Source: a bacterium (GTDB lineage Bacteria > Bacteroidota > Ignavibacteria > Kapaibacteriales > UBA2268). From it: a DNA stretch of 64,000 nucleotides. This document shows positions 16,300 to 25,667 of this stretch, piece after piece (the first letter of the stretch is position 1; each line of letters begins with the position of its first letter). A program made the translations under genes and the position numbers. The DNA lies in the NCBI GenBank assembly GCA_024711295.1, contig JANJTB010000028.1, forward strand, positions 1-64,000. Reading direction: 5' to 3'. The notes under the pieces were generated by a model that saw nothing but the letters and a program-made list of their open reading frames with translations, had not been told where the DNA came from and did no database searches.

Positions 16300-18342
16300 T
16301 TGAAATTTATAATTAAATTTGCAATTTTGTGCACTATTTACATAGTTTTTTCTTACTCAGAACTTATTTCTCAAAAGTCTCTTAATCTGAGAGCACCTCT
16401 AACTGAAGATGTGTTTAAAGAATTTGATGATTTCATTAAGAAATATGCACCCTCTGACAGTGCATTTAATGCTATGATTGTATTGGCAAACAAACATTTT
16501 GTTTTGCAAAGATCTGCTGTATCTGCTTACATTTTCAACATGTATAAACCTCTTTTCCCAAAAAACTCAAAAGTTATTGAAAATCAAATTGAGATTTTCG
16601 AAAATGTAATGATATCACAAACAGCAACACACGATATGTACTCGCTTTACATTGATTACATTAAGCGTAATGCACCATCTGACAATGCATTTTTTGCTTT
16701 ACAAAGAATTACGGATAGTTATATTATCAGACAGGAATGGGACTCTACCATAATGATTCTAAACACATTCAAGCCACTTTTTCCAGAATTACATGAAAAA
16801 TTTGACCGATTAGTAGTAGTTTTGAAAGAACCGCTTCAAAATTTAGTGGTTAAGAACTTAGGACCAAACATAAATTCCGTTGATAGTGAATGGGACCCTA
16901 GCCCTACTTTGGACGGAAAATACATTTATTTCTCTGCTGACCACAGGAATGGTGGATTAGGTGCAGCAGATATTTGGGTCTCAGAAAACATTGACGGTCA
17001 GTGGCAGAAAGCAGTAAATATAGGAAGGCCAATCAATTATTACAAAGATGAAACAGTTGACAATGTAAGCCCCGATGGCACAGGGCTGCTACTATCAGGG
17101 AATTTTTCCGGAACTTATGGGGAGTACGACATTTACTTTGCAGAAAAGGACAGTATTGGTTGGAAACCTCTCGAGCACCTTCCTAAACCCGTAAACTCTG
17201 AATATCATGAAGAATCAGGTTGTTTATCAGCAGACGGCAATGTTTTAATATTCACCTCTGACAGACCGGGAGGAATAGGACCTTATGTACCTATTAACAA
17301 AGGTTTCTACGGTGGAACAACAATGGGCAATATGGATATTTATGTTTCATTAAGGAATGGAAACTCATGGAGCACACCAATTAATCTAGGACCAATATTA
17401 AATACTCCTTATGCTGAACGAGCTGCTTACCTTCATCCTGACGGGAAAACCCTTTACTTTAGCTCAAATGGTCATCATGGCTTAGGAAGACTTGACGTAT
17501 ATAAAACAACCAGACTAAACGATACTTCCTGGCAAGAATGGTCAGAACCTGTAAATTTGGGAAAAGAGATCAACGGCGCATTCGATGACTGGGGTTATGT
17601 TGTTACTTTAGATGGTTCTATGGCATATTTTGCAAAAGATGGGTCCACAAATGGTTATGGTAATTGGGATATTTTTTCTATAACCTTGCCAGAAAAGGCA
17701 AAACCTGAACAATTAATAACTATCACAGGAAACGTAATTGATAGCTATGGAAATCCAATTTCTGCTTCCATTACCTGGGAAGATCTTGAAACAGGTAAAA
17801 TTGTTGGCCATATAAAAAGCGACCCTCGTGATGGTTCGTATTTGATAACACTCAAACCTGGGAAAAGATATGGCTATTTTGCTGAATCAAAAGGCTATTA
17901 TCCAACATCTCATAATATCAACTTAAAGGACATTATTAATAAAAATACTATCAAGCAGGATATAGTAATAAAAAGTGTTAATTCTATTGTTGATAAGCTT
18001 GAACAAGTCACAATAAACAATATATTTTTCGATTTCAACAAATCTGAACTTAAAAACGAATCTTTTCCAGAACTAAACAGACTTGTAAATTTTTTAATGG
18101 AGAATTCAGATTATCGTGTTCTTTTGACAGGACATACTGATAATACAGGAGATTCTATTTTTAATACTAATTTAAGCCTTGATAGAGCTAAAGCTGTCAG
18201 TGATTATTTAATTAAAAATGGCATTGCAAGAAGAAGAATTGTCTTTGAAGGAAAGGGAAGCTTGATGCCCGTTGTTCCAAATGATTCTGAGGAAAATCGT
18301 GCTAAAAACAGACGAGTTGAGTTTATGCTTTTTGATAAATAG
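16300..18342 (+). CDS. OmpA family protein with PD40 beta-propeller
   Basis: A 680-residue exported protein that probably tethers the outer membrane to peptidoglycan. The TTG at 16300 gives a good signal peptide (MKFIIKFAILC and on). Residues about 30-175 are helical and repeat-like (KYAPSDSAFNAM and RNAPSDNAFFAL). A PD40/WD40-like propeller follows at about 190-460, with repeats such as DGKYIYFSADHRNGG and DGKTLYFSSNGHHGLG. Next comes a carboxypeptidase-regulatory-like domain (GNVIDSYGNPISASITW) and then a C-terminal OmpA domain (IFFDFNKSELK, LTGHTDNTGD, NLSLDRAKAVSDYL, NRRVEF) with the expected Asp and Arg. This order is common in Bacteroidota. A bidirectional terminator follows. Confidence 0.92.
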   Translation: MKFIIKFAILCTIYIVFSYSELISQKSLNLRAPLTEDVFKEFDDFIKKYAPSDSAFNAMIVLANKHFVLQRSAVSAYIFNMYKPLFPKNSKVIENQIEIFENVMISQTATHDMYSLYIDYIKRNAPSDNAFFALQRITDSYIIRQEWDSTIMILNTFKPLFPELHEKFDRLVVVLKEPLQNLVVKNLGPNINSVDSEWDPSPTLDGKYIYFSADHRNGGLGAADIWVSENIDGQWQKAVNIGRPINYYKDETVDNVSPDGTGLLLSGNFSGTYGEYDIYFAEKDSIGWKPLEHLPKPVNSEYHEESGCLSADGNVLIFTSDRPGGIGPYVPINKGFYGGTTMGNMDIYVSLRNGNSWSTPINLGPILNTPYAERAAYLHPDGKTLYFSSNGHHGLGRLDVYKTTRLNDTSWQEWSEPVNLGKEINGAFDDWGYVVTLDGSMAYFAKDGSTNGYGNWDIFSITLPEKAKPEQLITITGNVIDSYGNPISASITWEDLETGKIVGHIKSDPRDGSYLITLKPGKRYGYFAESKGYYPTSHNINLKDIINKNTIKQDIVIKSVNSIVDKLEQVTINNIFFDFNKSELKNESFPELNRLVNFLMENSDYRVLLTGHTDNTGDSIFNTNLSLDRAKAVSDYLIKNGIARRRIVFEGKGSLMPVVPNDSEENRAKNRRVEFMLFDK

Positions 18343-18405
18343 ATTTCAATCACTTAACGATACAATTAATTTTACAATTATTCTGCGACTAAAAATACAT
18401 TTACA

Positions 18406-18448
18406 AAAAAAAGCTCATCAATTTGTTGTATTTATGATGAGCTTTTAT
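18406..18448. terminator. Bidirectional terminator between the OmpA/PD40 and dsbD genes
   Basis: A perfect 9-bp stem AGCTCATCA/TGATGAGCT (18412-18420 with 18435-18443) has A-rich DNA before it and TTTTAT after it. It can serve both converging genes. Confidence 0.8.
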
Positions 18449-18465
18449 CTTAACAAATAATATCT

Positions 18466-20466
18466 TTACTTCAATCCTTTCTTCAGAAAATCATTAAATT
18501 CATTTTCATCCCTGGTGAAAGCTTTTGTAGCAATCAATTTTTCTTCATTGTCGAGAAGCACATAAAGCGGTAAATCTATTGAGCCGTATCTATCCTGCTG
18601 CATTTTTCTGTTTGCAATTTCGCTCTCTTTACGACTATCAGTATAGAGTTTAACCTTAACCATCTGATTTAGCATCGAATTTGTTTCGGATCGGGTAAAC
18701 ATGTTCATCTCCATCCATCTGCAGTTTGTACATTGCCAACCTGTAAAATCAACGAATAATGTTTTATTTAGTTTTTGAGCTATAGCAAGTGCTTCATCAT
18801 AATCCTTGTACCATGTTGTCAGTTCAATATTAGCACCGGCACTCCTAGTAGAAGCTCCCATTATAAGGGGTTGCTCAGGTACTCCATATTCCTTAGGTGG
18901 CATAAAAGCATCAAGTTCACCCAATGGTTTGCCAAGTAATCCTGTGAAGAACCATACAGTAATTGCACCAAAAATCAATGCTATCATTATTCTTGTAGCA
19001 CTAACTCCATGAACCGGGCTATCATGCGGCAATTTAAACAAACCAATTATATATAAAACAATCATAATTGTACAAGCAATCCAAATAGCTATAAATAAAT
19101 CTCTGGTAATTAGCTCGAATGACCAATATAAATCAGCATTACTGAAAAATTTGATTGCTGCTGCGATCTCAATAAATCCCATAACTACCTTAATGTTATT
19201 CATCCAGCCACCTGCTTTAGGCATTTTGTTCATAACAGAAGGGAAAAGAGCTAATAAGAAAAATGGCAGCGCAAATACAGTCGAAAATCCCAACATCCCA
19301 AGTATAGGGTAAAACCACTCACCTGAGCTGACGGAAATAAGCGATGAACCAACAAACGGCACGGTACAAGTAAATGAAGTAAGTGAGAATACTAATCCCA
19401 TTACCAATACACTTACTATACTATCTCCTTGGCTCTTTGAGTTCAGTTTGTTCATTAATCCTGTAGGTAGCTGAATCTCGAAAGCACCAAACAAGTTCAA
19501 TGCAAAAATTACAAATACAGATGCTATTCCCAAGTTTACCCAACCGTTGGTTGCTAAATCAGAAATACCTGTAGGTCCTGCGATTGCGGCAACCACAATA
19601 CCTATAGCAGTAAATGTTGATATTATACCCAGTGAGTAAACTAATGAATCCCTAAGCCCCTTGCCTTTGGTTTTTTCTGCTCTTTTTGTAAAAAATGAAA
19701 CAGTTATCGGTATCATTGGAAAGACGCATGGTGTCAACAAAGAAATTGCACCCATAAGCATAGAAAACCATAAAAAGGAAAATATACCTTCCTGCTTCTT
19801 CTTTTCGATTATTTCATTCGACTCAGTCTGCTGAACTTCCATATTGCTATCATTCTTTTGATTGGAATCAGAAATACTTACGTAATCATCAGGATATTCA
19901 GCTTTTGGATAACCATTTTCGTCGTAAGTAACACTAAGTAAAACTAATTCACTTAATAAGTTATCATCAACACTAAACTCTGACGCTTTTACTAATGCAG
20001 GAAATTCTTCTGCCGGCAGACATCTGACGGTATCACAGAGCTGTAAATATAAAACAATTTCAATCTTGTCTTTTTCGAAATCCATATCAGTTTTCGCTTT
20101 CAGAGGAATGTAAAATTCTCCTTTTTCGTAAACATCTATGTCAATCTCGAATCCTTCATCATATTTTGTCTTTGGCTTTTGTGCATAAAATTTATCAATA
20201 ATTTCAAATTTCTCTTTTGGCTTAATTGATAGTTCGGTAGGTGCGGGACCAATGCCTTCGGAGTTAAGTTTCTGGACAAATCCGTATGTGTACCAATATT
20301 CGTCAAGTTTGATGTTGACTTTAATGTAAAAGTCTTGCCCCTGAGTAACTTTTTTGACAGAGCTTTGTGCTTCGATTTTAATATGTTTATTATCTTCAGC
20401 TTTAGTAACATATACAAAAAACAAAGAAATTATGAACAGCAGGTTGATAATTTTTTTTAGCATCAT
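18466..20466 (-). CDS. dsbD: Protein-disulfide reductase DsbD
   Basis: A 666-residue inner-membrane protein that passes reducing power from cytoplasmic thioredoxin to periplasmic partners. A signal peptide is followed by the DsbD N-terminal domain with the cysteine pair CDTVRC (about residues 143-148). The CcdA-like membrane core of about eight segments carries its two cysteines in LTPCVFPMIP and FTCTVPFVG. A C-terminal thioredoxin fold has WQCTNCRWME (CxxC Cys-Thr-Asn-Cys). All six catalytic cysteines are present, so it should be active. It is encoded alone, converging on the OmpA/PD40 gene. Reductant transfer fits the many Cys-containing exported proteins in this window. Confidence 0.93.
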   Translation of the reverse strand: MMLKKIINLLFIISLFFVYVTKAEDNKHIKIEAQSSVKKVTQGQDFYIKVNIKLDEYWYTYGFVQKLNSEGIGPAPTELSIKPKEKFEIIDKFYAQKPKTKYDEGFEIDIDVYEKGEFYIPLKAKTDMDFEKDKIEIVLYLQLCDTVRCLPAEEFPALVKASEFSVDDNLLSELVLLSVTYDENGYPKAEYPDDYVSISDSNQKNDSNMEVQQTESNEIIEKKKQEGIFSFLWFSMLMGAISLLTPCVFPMIPITVSFFTKRAEKTKGKGLRDSLVYSLGIISTFTAIGIVVAAIAGPTGISDLATNGWVNLGIASVFVIFALNLFGAFEIQLPTGLMNKLNSKSQGDSIVSVLVMGLVFSLTSFTCTVPFVGSSLISVSSGEWFYPILGMLGFSTVFALPFFLLALFPSVMNKMPKAGGWMNNIKVVMGFIEIAAAIKFFSNADLYWSFELITRDLFIAIWIACTIMIVLYIIGLFKLPHDSPVHGVSATRIMIALIFGAITVWFFTGLLGKPLGELDAFMPPKEYGVPEQPLIMGASTRSAGANIELTTWYKDYDEALAIAQKLNKTLFVDFTGWQCTNCRWMEMNMFTRSETNSMLNQMVKVKLYTDSRKESEIANRKMQQDRYGSIDLPLYVLLDNEEKLIATKAFTRDENEFNDFLKKGLK

Positions 20467-20705
20467 TATTTCCTGATTGAAAAAGAAAAAAGTTTAATTA
20501 CAAAAATAATAATAATATTACTATCGACGAATATAAATTAAATATTATGAATTGAATATTAAATTATCAATAAATATTATACATATCAAATCAATAAACG
20601 ACAAAAGAATGGAAAAAGCAAAAATTAATTTTTATTATGTCATTATTCTTATTATTTTTAAAACAATCGCTATAGAAAAATTAGAAAACTAATGTGAGCA
20701 TAGAG

Positions 20706-23057
20706 ATGAAAAGATTATTACTATTTTTCCTTGTAATGTTTATTACAATCATACCATTGAGTTCTCTTAAATCTAATGACCTTGAAATAACAAGAGAATT
20801 TACACTTATCACTTCTGATAATGCAACCGGATACCTCAAACCATTATTTACTACAATTGGTGAAGGTTTGAATACGTCCCTCTATAATACTGCATACCAC
20901 AGCAATGGCTGGTCTTTTGGTTTCAATCTTTCGCTAATGGGCATGCTGATACCTGACAGTCATAAGAATTATGATGCTAAGTTACCTGACTTGTATGGTA
21001 ATCCTGTAAGAGTCAAAACAGCAGGTATGCATGATGGCCGTTTGATTGAGAATTTTAAGGGAACAATCCAACAACCTACTATATATGGCGGCAATTCGTA
21101 TTCCATTTTCGCATCTCCTCAGGGTGCATTTCCACCAGATTCATTTTATAAATCAGTTGGATTCCTAGAAGGAAATAATATTGGAATTATGCCTGGCTTG
21201 CCGATATTACAAATGTACATTGGATTGCCAACCCGATCAGAGTTGAGATTTAGATTCCTTACTTTGCCGGTACAAGACTCTCCACTTACTTATTTTACGA
21301 TTGGTGCAAATCAGAATATTGATAAAGAGTTTGGATTGCAGGAACCTGATAATCCGCTATCTTACGGATTGACAGCTGCATTTCATTCCATATCCAGACC
21401 TCAGGGAATAAGCATTTCTTCATTTGCCTTTGGAGTAAATGCCAGTAATAAATTTTCTGACGAATTTCAGGTTTATGGAGGTCTGCAGTTTGAAACTTTC
21501 TCGGGGAATATTGAACTTATAAGAACTGATTTCAATCCTAACGATGTAGTGAACTCTCCGTTTTCAGAAATTCGAAATGGAGAAAATCTTAAAATTGATG
21601 TCCAGTCGTACAATTTTTTCAGACTTACTGCCGGTGCTTCTTATGATTTGCCTATTATAAGATTTCATGGAGATATAAGTTGGGCTGCACAACCTGTATT
21701 CAATTTCGGTGTGTCACTCAAAATATTTGAGCACAAAGAAGAGTTCTTCAAACCACGTGAGTATTTCACACCGGATATGGATGAAATGAGATCACCAAGA
21801 ATTGCATTTAAAGACTTTACTACACCATATATTGCTAAAGCAGCACCAGTCTCTAAGTATGTGCCCAAAGAGTTTGATTTCAGGATCAATCTAGAAATGC
21901 AGGGAGAATACGAAGGTAACCTAAGCAAACTTGATACTATTGTGATAGAAGAGTTTGAATCAAGACAAACAAGAGCTATTTTACCTTATATTTTCTTCGA
22001 TCAGGGAGAATCAAACATTCCTTCCAAATATAATCTGATTACCCGAGACAAGACATCAGGTTTCAATTTCTCTGAACTCTCAGGCAAGTCTTCTCTTGAA
22101 AGTTATTATGATGTTTTAAATGTTATTGCACACAGACTTAAAGACAGACCAAATGCAAACCTTACCTTGACAGGTACCAACAACAATATTGGTAAAGAGA
22201 AGAATAACAAAAAACTTTCTAAACAAAGAGCCGATAATATTAAAGATTACTTAGTCAATGTGTGGAATATTGAAGAAAATAGAATTATAGTTAAGGCTCA
22301 GAATCTGCCAACAGTTCCATCAAATTCATCTGATGTTGATGGTCAGGCAGAGAATAGAAGAGTTGAGATATCATCCAATGATATTGATATTACTGCACCT
22401 GTATTCATTGTTGACACCCTTCTGAGAGTAAAACCTGAATCCATTAAATATCTGCCAAAGATTAATTCCGAAGCAGGTTTAGCACGCTGGTCAATCAACA
22501 GCTCATCAGGTAATACAAAGCTAAGAGAAATGAGTGGTGAAGAAAACATTGAGTCACTTTACAACTGGATGCTTGCAAGTGAAGGAACCCGTAAAAAATT
22601 ATTAAGTAGTAATTTGATTACAAGATTTGTTGCTTACGACAAAGAAAATCAAATGCAAGAACTGACACTTATAAATCCTGTTAAAGTAATTTCGGTTAAG
22701 GATAAAAGACTGAATGCTACAAAGGATACATCACTAAACATGTATAACTTGATCTTATTTGATTTCAACAAATCTGATCTGAATATTGTCAATAAGAGGA
22801 TTACTGATTTTATTAAATCAGAGCTTACACCAAATACAGACGTAACAATATATGGTTATACCGACAGAATAGGTAATGATGATTATAACTTAAAATTATC
22901 TACTGCAAGGGCTGAATCAACAGGTAAAGCGCTTGGTGGTCATCCATATAAAACAGTTGGGGTAGGCGAATCAAAGCTCATTTATGACAACGATTTGCCG
23001 GAAGGAAGGTTTTACTGCCGTACAGTTGTTGTCGAAGCTAAAGTTCCAATTAATTAA
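20706..23057 (+). CDS. Outer membrane protein with two OmpA-like domains
   Basis: A large OmpA-family protein of 783 residues. The ATG at 20706 is preferred because it opens a clean signal peptide (MKRLLLFFLVMFITIIPLSS); a GTG at 20694 would add only four residues. Residues about 30-330 look like a beta-rich, barrel-like region. Two OmpA-like domains then occur: one at about 420-545 (ILPYIFFDQGES, KLSKQRADNIKDYL, QAENRRVEI) and one at the C-terminus (LILFDFNKSDLN, IYGYTDRIG, LKLSTARAEST). The second has an unusual end, where the NRRVE motif reads YCRTVVVEA. A Shine-Dalgarno-preceded lipoprotein gene follows after 16 bases, so the two are probably one operon. Confidence 0.85.
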   Translation: MKRLLLFFLVMFITIIPLSSLKSNDLEITREFTLITSDNATGYLKPLFTTIGEGLNTSLYNTAYHSNGWSFGFNLSLMGMLIPDSHKNYDAKLPDLYGNPVRVKTAGMHDGRLIENFKGTIQQPTIYGGNSYSIFASPQGAFPPDSFYKSVGFLEGNNIGIMPGLPILQMYIGLPTRSELRFRFLTLPVQDSPLTYFTIGANQNIDKEFGLQEPDNPLSYGLTAAFHSISRPQGISISSFAFGVNASNKFSDEFQVYGGLQFETFSGNIELIRTDFNPNDVVNSPFSEIRNGENLKIDVQSYNFFRLTAGASYDLPIIRFHGDISWAAQPVFNFGVSLKIFEHKEEFFKPREYFTPDMDEMRSPRIAFKDFTTPYIAKAAPVSKYVPKEFDFRINLEMQGEYEGNLSKLDTIVIEEFESRQTRAILPYIFFDQGESNIPSKYNLITRDKTSGFNFSELSGKSSLESYYDVLNVIAHRLKDRPNANLTLTGTNNNIGKEKNNKKLSKQRADNIKDYLVNVWNIEENRIIVKAQNLPTVPSNSSDVDGQAENRRVEISSNDIDITAPVFIVDTLLRVKPESIKYLPKINSEAGLARWSINSSSGNTKLREMSGEENIESLYNWMLASEGTRKKLLSSNLITRFVAYDKENQMQELTLINPVKVISVKDKRLNATKDTSLNMYNLILFDFNKSDLNIVNKRITDFIKSELTPNTDVTIYGYTDRIGNDDYNLKLSTARAESTGKALGGHPYKTVGVGESKLIYDNDLPEGRFYCRTVVVEAKVPIN

Positions 23058-23073
23058 AAAAGGAGTGAAATTA

Positions 23074-23703
23074 ATGAAAAAATATATCTTTATATTGATG
23101 GCGGTTTTAATGTCAGGTTGTTATACTGAGGTAGTGGATAATTTAAGTACATTCAGTATTCAGGTACCGATTTTGTTTGATACACCTTTCGAAAACAGAT
23201 CAGTACCTGACACATCAATTGATTTTACAAATTTACACAAGTATCCTGAATATACAGAGTACAAGGACAGAGTCCAAAAAGCAGAAATCCTTCAGCTAAA
23301 TTATCGTATTGATTCATTGATTTATGGTGATGGCAGTGTATTCAATAATTTAGATGATGACTTAGAGTTTGAGTACATTAGATATAGTTTCCAGTTTGCA
23401 AATCCTTTGAGTTTTCCAACATCACCCAATAAAGGTGACTTTGTACCTGACCCTAATTCTCCGAAAATTCTTTTAGGAGAATTTAAAAATGTTAAAATAA
23501 AAGACTATTTCAGAACGGCAAAGCATATCATTGAAGTACCGGAAGCATCAGCAAAAGCTATATCTGATGGACTAAAATCCAAACCCTATTTCTATGTTTA
23601 TACAGAATATAGCAGGATTAAAGGACAAACAGAAGATGAGTTTCCATTCGACCTCATAAAAGCGAAGTTTGATGTTATTCTACGTCTAGAGATTAAATTG
23701 TAG
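23074..23703 (+). CDS. Lipoprotein of unknown function
   Basis: A 209-residue predicted lipoprotein. The ATG at 23074 is chosen because AGGAG lies 8 bases before it and the protein then begins MKKYIFILMAVLMSGC, a signal peptide ending in a good lipobox (Leu-Met-Ser-Gly-Cys). A longer frame starting at 22984 runs inside the previous gene and spoils this. The rest is beta-strand-rich with repeated aromatic residues and no domain was recognised. It follows the two-OmpA-domain protein by 16 bases and ends just before a strong bidirectional terminator, so it may help that protein in the outer membrane; this is inferred from context only. Confidence 0.7.
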   Translation: MKKYIFILMAVLMSGCYTEVVDNLSTFSIQVPILFDTPFENRSVPDTSIDFTNLHKYPEYTEYKDRVQKAEILQLNYRIDSLIYGDGSVFNNLDDDLEFEYIRYSFQFANPLSFPTSPNKGDFVPDPNSPKILLGEFKNVKIKDYFRTAKHIIEVPEASAKAISDGLKSKPYFYVYTEYSRIKGQTEDEFPFDLIKAKFDVILRLEIKL

Positions 23704-23720
23704 TATGCAGAATTATTCAC

Positions 23721-23766
23721 AATAAAAAACGCTTCTGTAAGAAATAATTGCAGAAGCGTTTTTTTA
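23721..23766. terminator. Bidirectional terminator between the lipoprotein and motA genes
   Basis: A perfect 10-bp stem AACGCTTCTG/CAGAAGCGTT (23728-23737 with 23751-23760) is flanked by A-runs on the left and T-runs on the right. It can end both the lipoprotein transcript and the flagellar operon. Confidence 0.88.
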
Positions 23767-23783
23767 TACTTTTTTAGCATTGA

Positions 23784-24626
23784 TTAAACTTCGGCGACTA
23801 CTGCCTCAGTTTGATTCAGCTGATTCAATTCTTTTGCCTCATCCTTATATTTTTTGGGCAAAATCACAGAGGATTGCTCACTAATTGGCAGAGCAGAAAC
23901 CAGTTTAGCATGTATTACAAGTGGAATATCACCTTTTTGGATAGATTTGACTCCATTGATAATAACATTTAACACAACCATCTCTTCATCATGCAAAAAT
24001 CGTAACTTATCAGCAATAGGAAGCCATACTATATTTGCCATAAAGATGCCCCAAAGTGTAGCGATAAATGCTGATGCGATATTTGCAATCAGCTCATTAG
24101 GATCTGAACCAACGGCTGATAATGTTGCTATCAACCCCATTACAGTACCGATAATACCCATCGTAGGTGAGTATCCACCTAGTTTATTAAAAAATCCTAT
24201 ATAAACAAGATGTCTTTCTGTAATTGAGTTTAGTTCATTCTCTGCTAAATGTTCTAGGGATTCTTGGTCTGCCCCGTCAATGACATTTTCCATTAACTTT
24301 TTTAGATAAGGATGTTTTGCGCTGCTTAGCTTATTTTCGAGTGAGAGCAAACCTTCCCTTCGGGCAGACGCAGCAAAATTAACAATTTGAAGAATTATGC
24401 TTTTTATATCATGATGAGGTGGTGATATTGTATATTTTATTAAAGCAGGTATCTTTCTAAATACATTGAATGAATGGCCGGCAAGACCTGCAGCAAGTGT
24501 TCCGATAATGACAATTATCATTGGTGGAATTAGGAATAAAGACTCGGACTTTCCGCCCTCGAGCAGAAAAGACCCAAGGATAGCAATTGTACCTATAATA
24601 ATTCCTATAAGTGTGCTGTTTTTCAT
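23784..24626 (-). CDS. motA: Flagellar motor stator protein MotA
   Basis: A 280-residue MotA/PomA-type stator subunit with the four expected membrane segments. LLEGGKSESLFLIPPMIIVIIGT covers the first loop and second segment; a large cytoplasmic loop contains the charged residues that touch the rotor (ARREGLLSLE and following); GGYSPTMGIIGTVMGLI is the conserved third segment, with Pro in the channel-forming position. The C-terminal tail is longer than usual. It is the last gene of the flagellar operon, 18 bases after flgL. MotB, the plug and peptidoglycan-anchored partner, normally follows motA but is not here; a bidirectional terminator follows instead. Confidence 0.92.
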   Translation of the reverse strand: MKNSTLIGIIIGTIAILGSFLLEGGKSESLFLIPPMIIVIIGTLAAGLAGHSFNVFRKIPALIKYTISPPHHDIKSIILQIVNFAASARREGLLSLENKLSSAKHPYLKKLMENVIDGADQESLEHLAENELNSITERHLVYIGFFNKLGGYSPTMGIIGTVMGLIATLSAVGSDPNELIANIASAFIATLWGIFMANIVWLPIADKLRFLHDEEMVVLNVIINGVKSIQKGDIPLVIHAKLVSALPISEQSSVILPKKYKDEAKELNQLNQTEAVVAEV

Positions 24627-24644
24627 TTTACCAAAATAACACTT

Positions 24645-25664
24645 TTATCTGAGAAAATCAAAAAGTGATGTTTGCATTATCCTCGCACCTACCTGAAGAC
24701 TGTACTGAAGAGCTGTTTCATTTTTTCTCAGCTCAATAGTTGTGCGTGCAATATCTGTATCACTTTTGATTGAATTAATTTCCTGTAACCTGATATTATC
24801 ATTTAATAGTTGATTTACCAAACTATCCAATCTATTATATTTTGCTCCAAAAAGTGCAATTGTATTGGAAATTTTTTGGTCGTGGTCGAGAAGTGTTTTT
24901 TGCAAAGTATCAACTTGATTGATTTCTGCAGTTGTAATTTGGTCTGTTTCAGTTCTTAAGCTTCCGTCAGACTTAAATTTTATAATATTATATATTTTTA
25001 TTATATACTGAAATAATTGAGGCTCATAACCGGAGCCAAACAATTCTTCAGATTTTACGTTTGTAATTTCTTCAGTATATTGATCTTTATTGATTAGTCT
25101 GTCATTATTGTTACCTTTAAATATAACCCTCAATCCTGAGGGATTATTTATAGGGTCACTTGGAGGTACTTCTTCAATAAGTTCGAATGGCAAATCATTG
25201 TTTGCTACCAAATCATCAGGTGGAATGGCAACCAGTGTTTGCGGAGTAGTTGCTGTACCCGAGAACAGAGTTTTCCCGTTATAATCCTTATTTGCCTGTC
25301 CTATTATATCATTCAGTAAATCTTTTATCTGGCTGGCAAAAGTTTGAGGGCTGGTACTTGCACTGATACTAAGTGCATCAATGGCAGTCTGTCGAAGTCT
25401 TTTTAAAGTATCGGATATGAAATCCATATTCTCACTTGCGACTCTCATTTCAGAGAGCGTTTCTTCGAGTATATTAATATAATTTGTATTTTTTGCAATC
25501 CTAGATTGAAGAATTTTTATTTCATTAAGTCTTTCTGGTTCTTCTTCAATTCCTGTAATTCTTTTTCCGGTAGTAAGCCTAATCTCTTCTTTGTATTTGC
25601 TGCTCTGAATGTTTTCGAGTTGACCGAGATAATTGAAATATACTGATTTATTAGTTATTCTCAT
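24645..25664 (-). CDS. flgL: Flagellar hook-associated protein 3 (FlgL)
   Basis: A 339-residue hook-filament junction protein. The N-terminal D0/D1 helices (MRITNKSVYFNYLGQL, TGKRITGIEEEPERLNEIKIL) and the matching C-terminal helix (TTIELRKNETALQYSLQVGARIMQTSLFDFL) are typical of FlgL and flagellin-like proteins, and the variable middle is short. It is exported through the flagellar apparatus, so no signal peptide is expected or seen. It lies three bases after flgK and 18 bases before motA. A FlgN-like chaperone gene occurs in the same operon. Confidence 0.92.
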   Translation of the reverse strand: MRITNKSVYFNYLGQLENIQSSKYKEEIRLTTGKRITGIEEEPERLNEIKILQSRIAKNTNYINILEETLSEMRVASENMDFISDTLKRLRQTAIDALSISASTSPQTFASQIKDLLNDIIGQANKDYNGKTLFSGTATTPQTLVAIPPDDLVANNDLPFELIEEVPPSDPINNPSGLRVIFKGNNNDRLINKDQYTEEITNVKSEELFGSGYEPQLFQYIIKIYNIIKFKSDGSLRTETDQITTAEINQVDTLQKTLLDHDQKISNTIALFGAKYNRLDSLVNQLLNDNIRLQEINSIKSDTDIARTTIELRKNETALQYSLQVGARIMQTSLFDFLR

Positions 25665-25667
25665 GTT

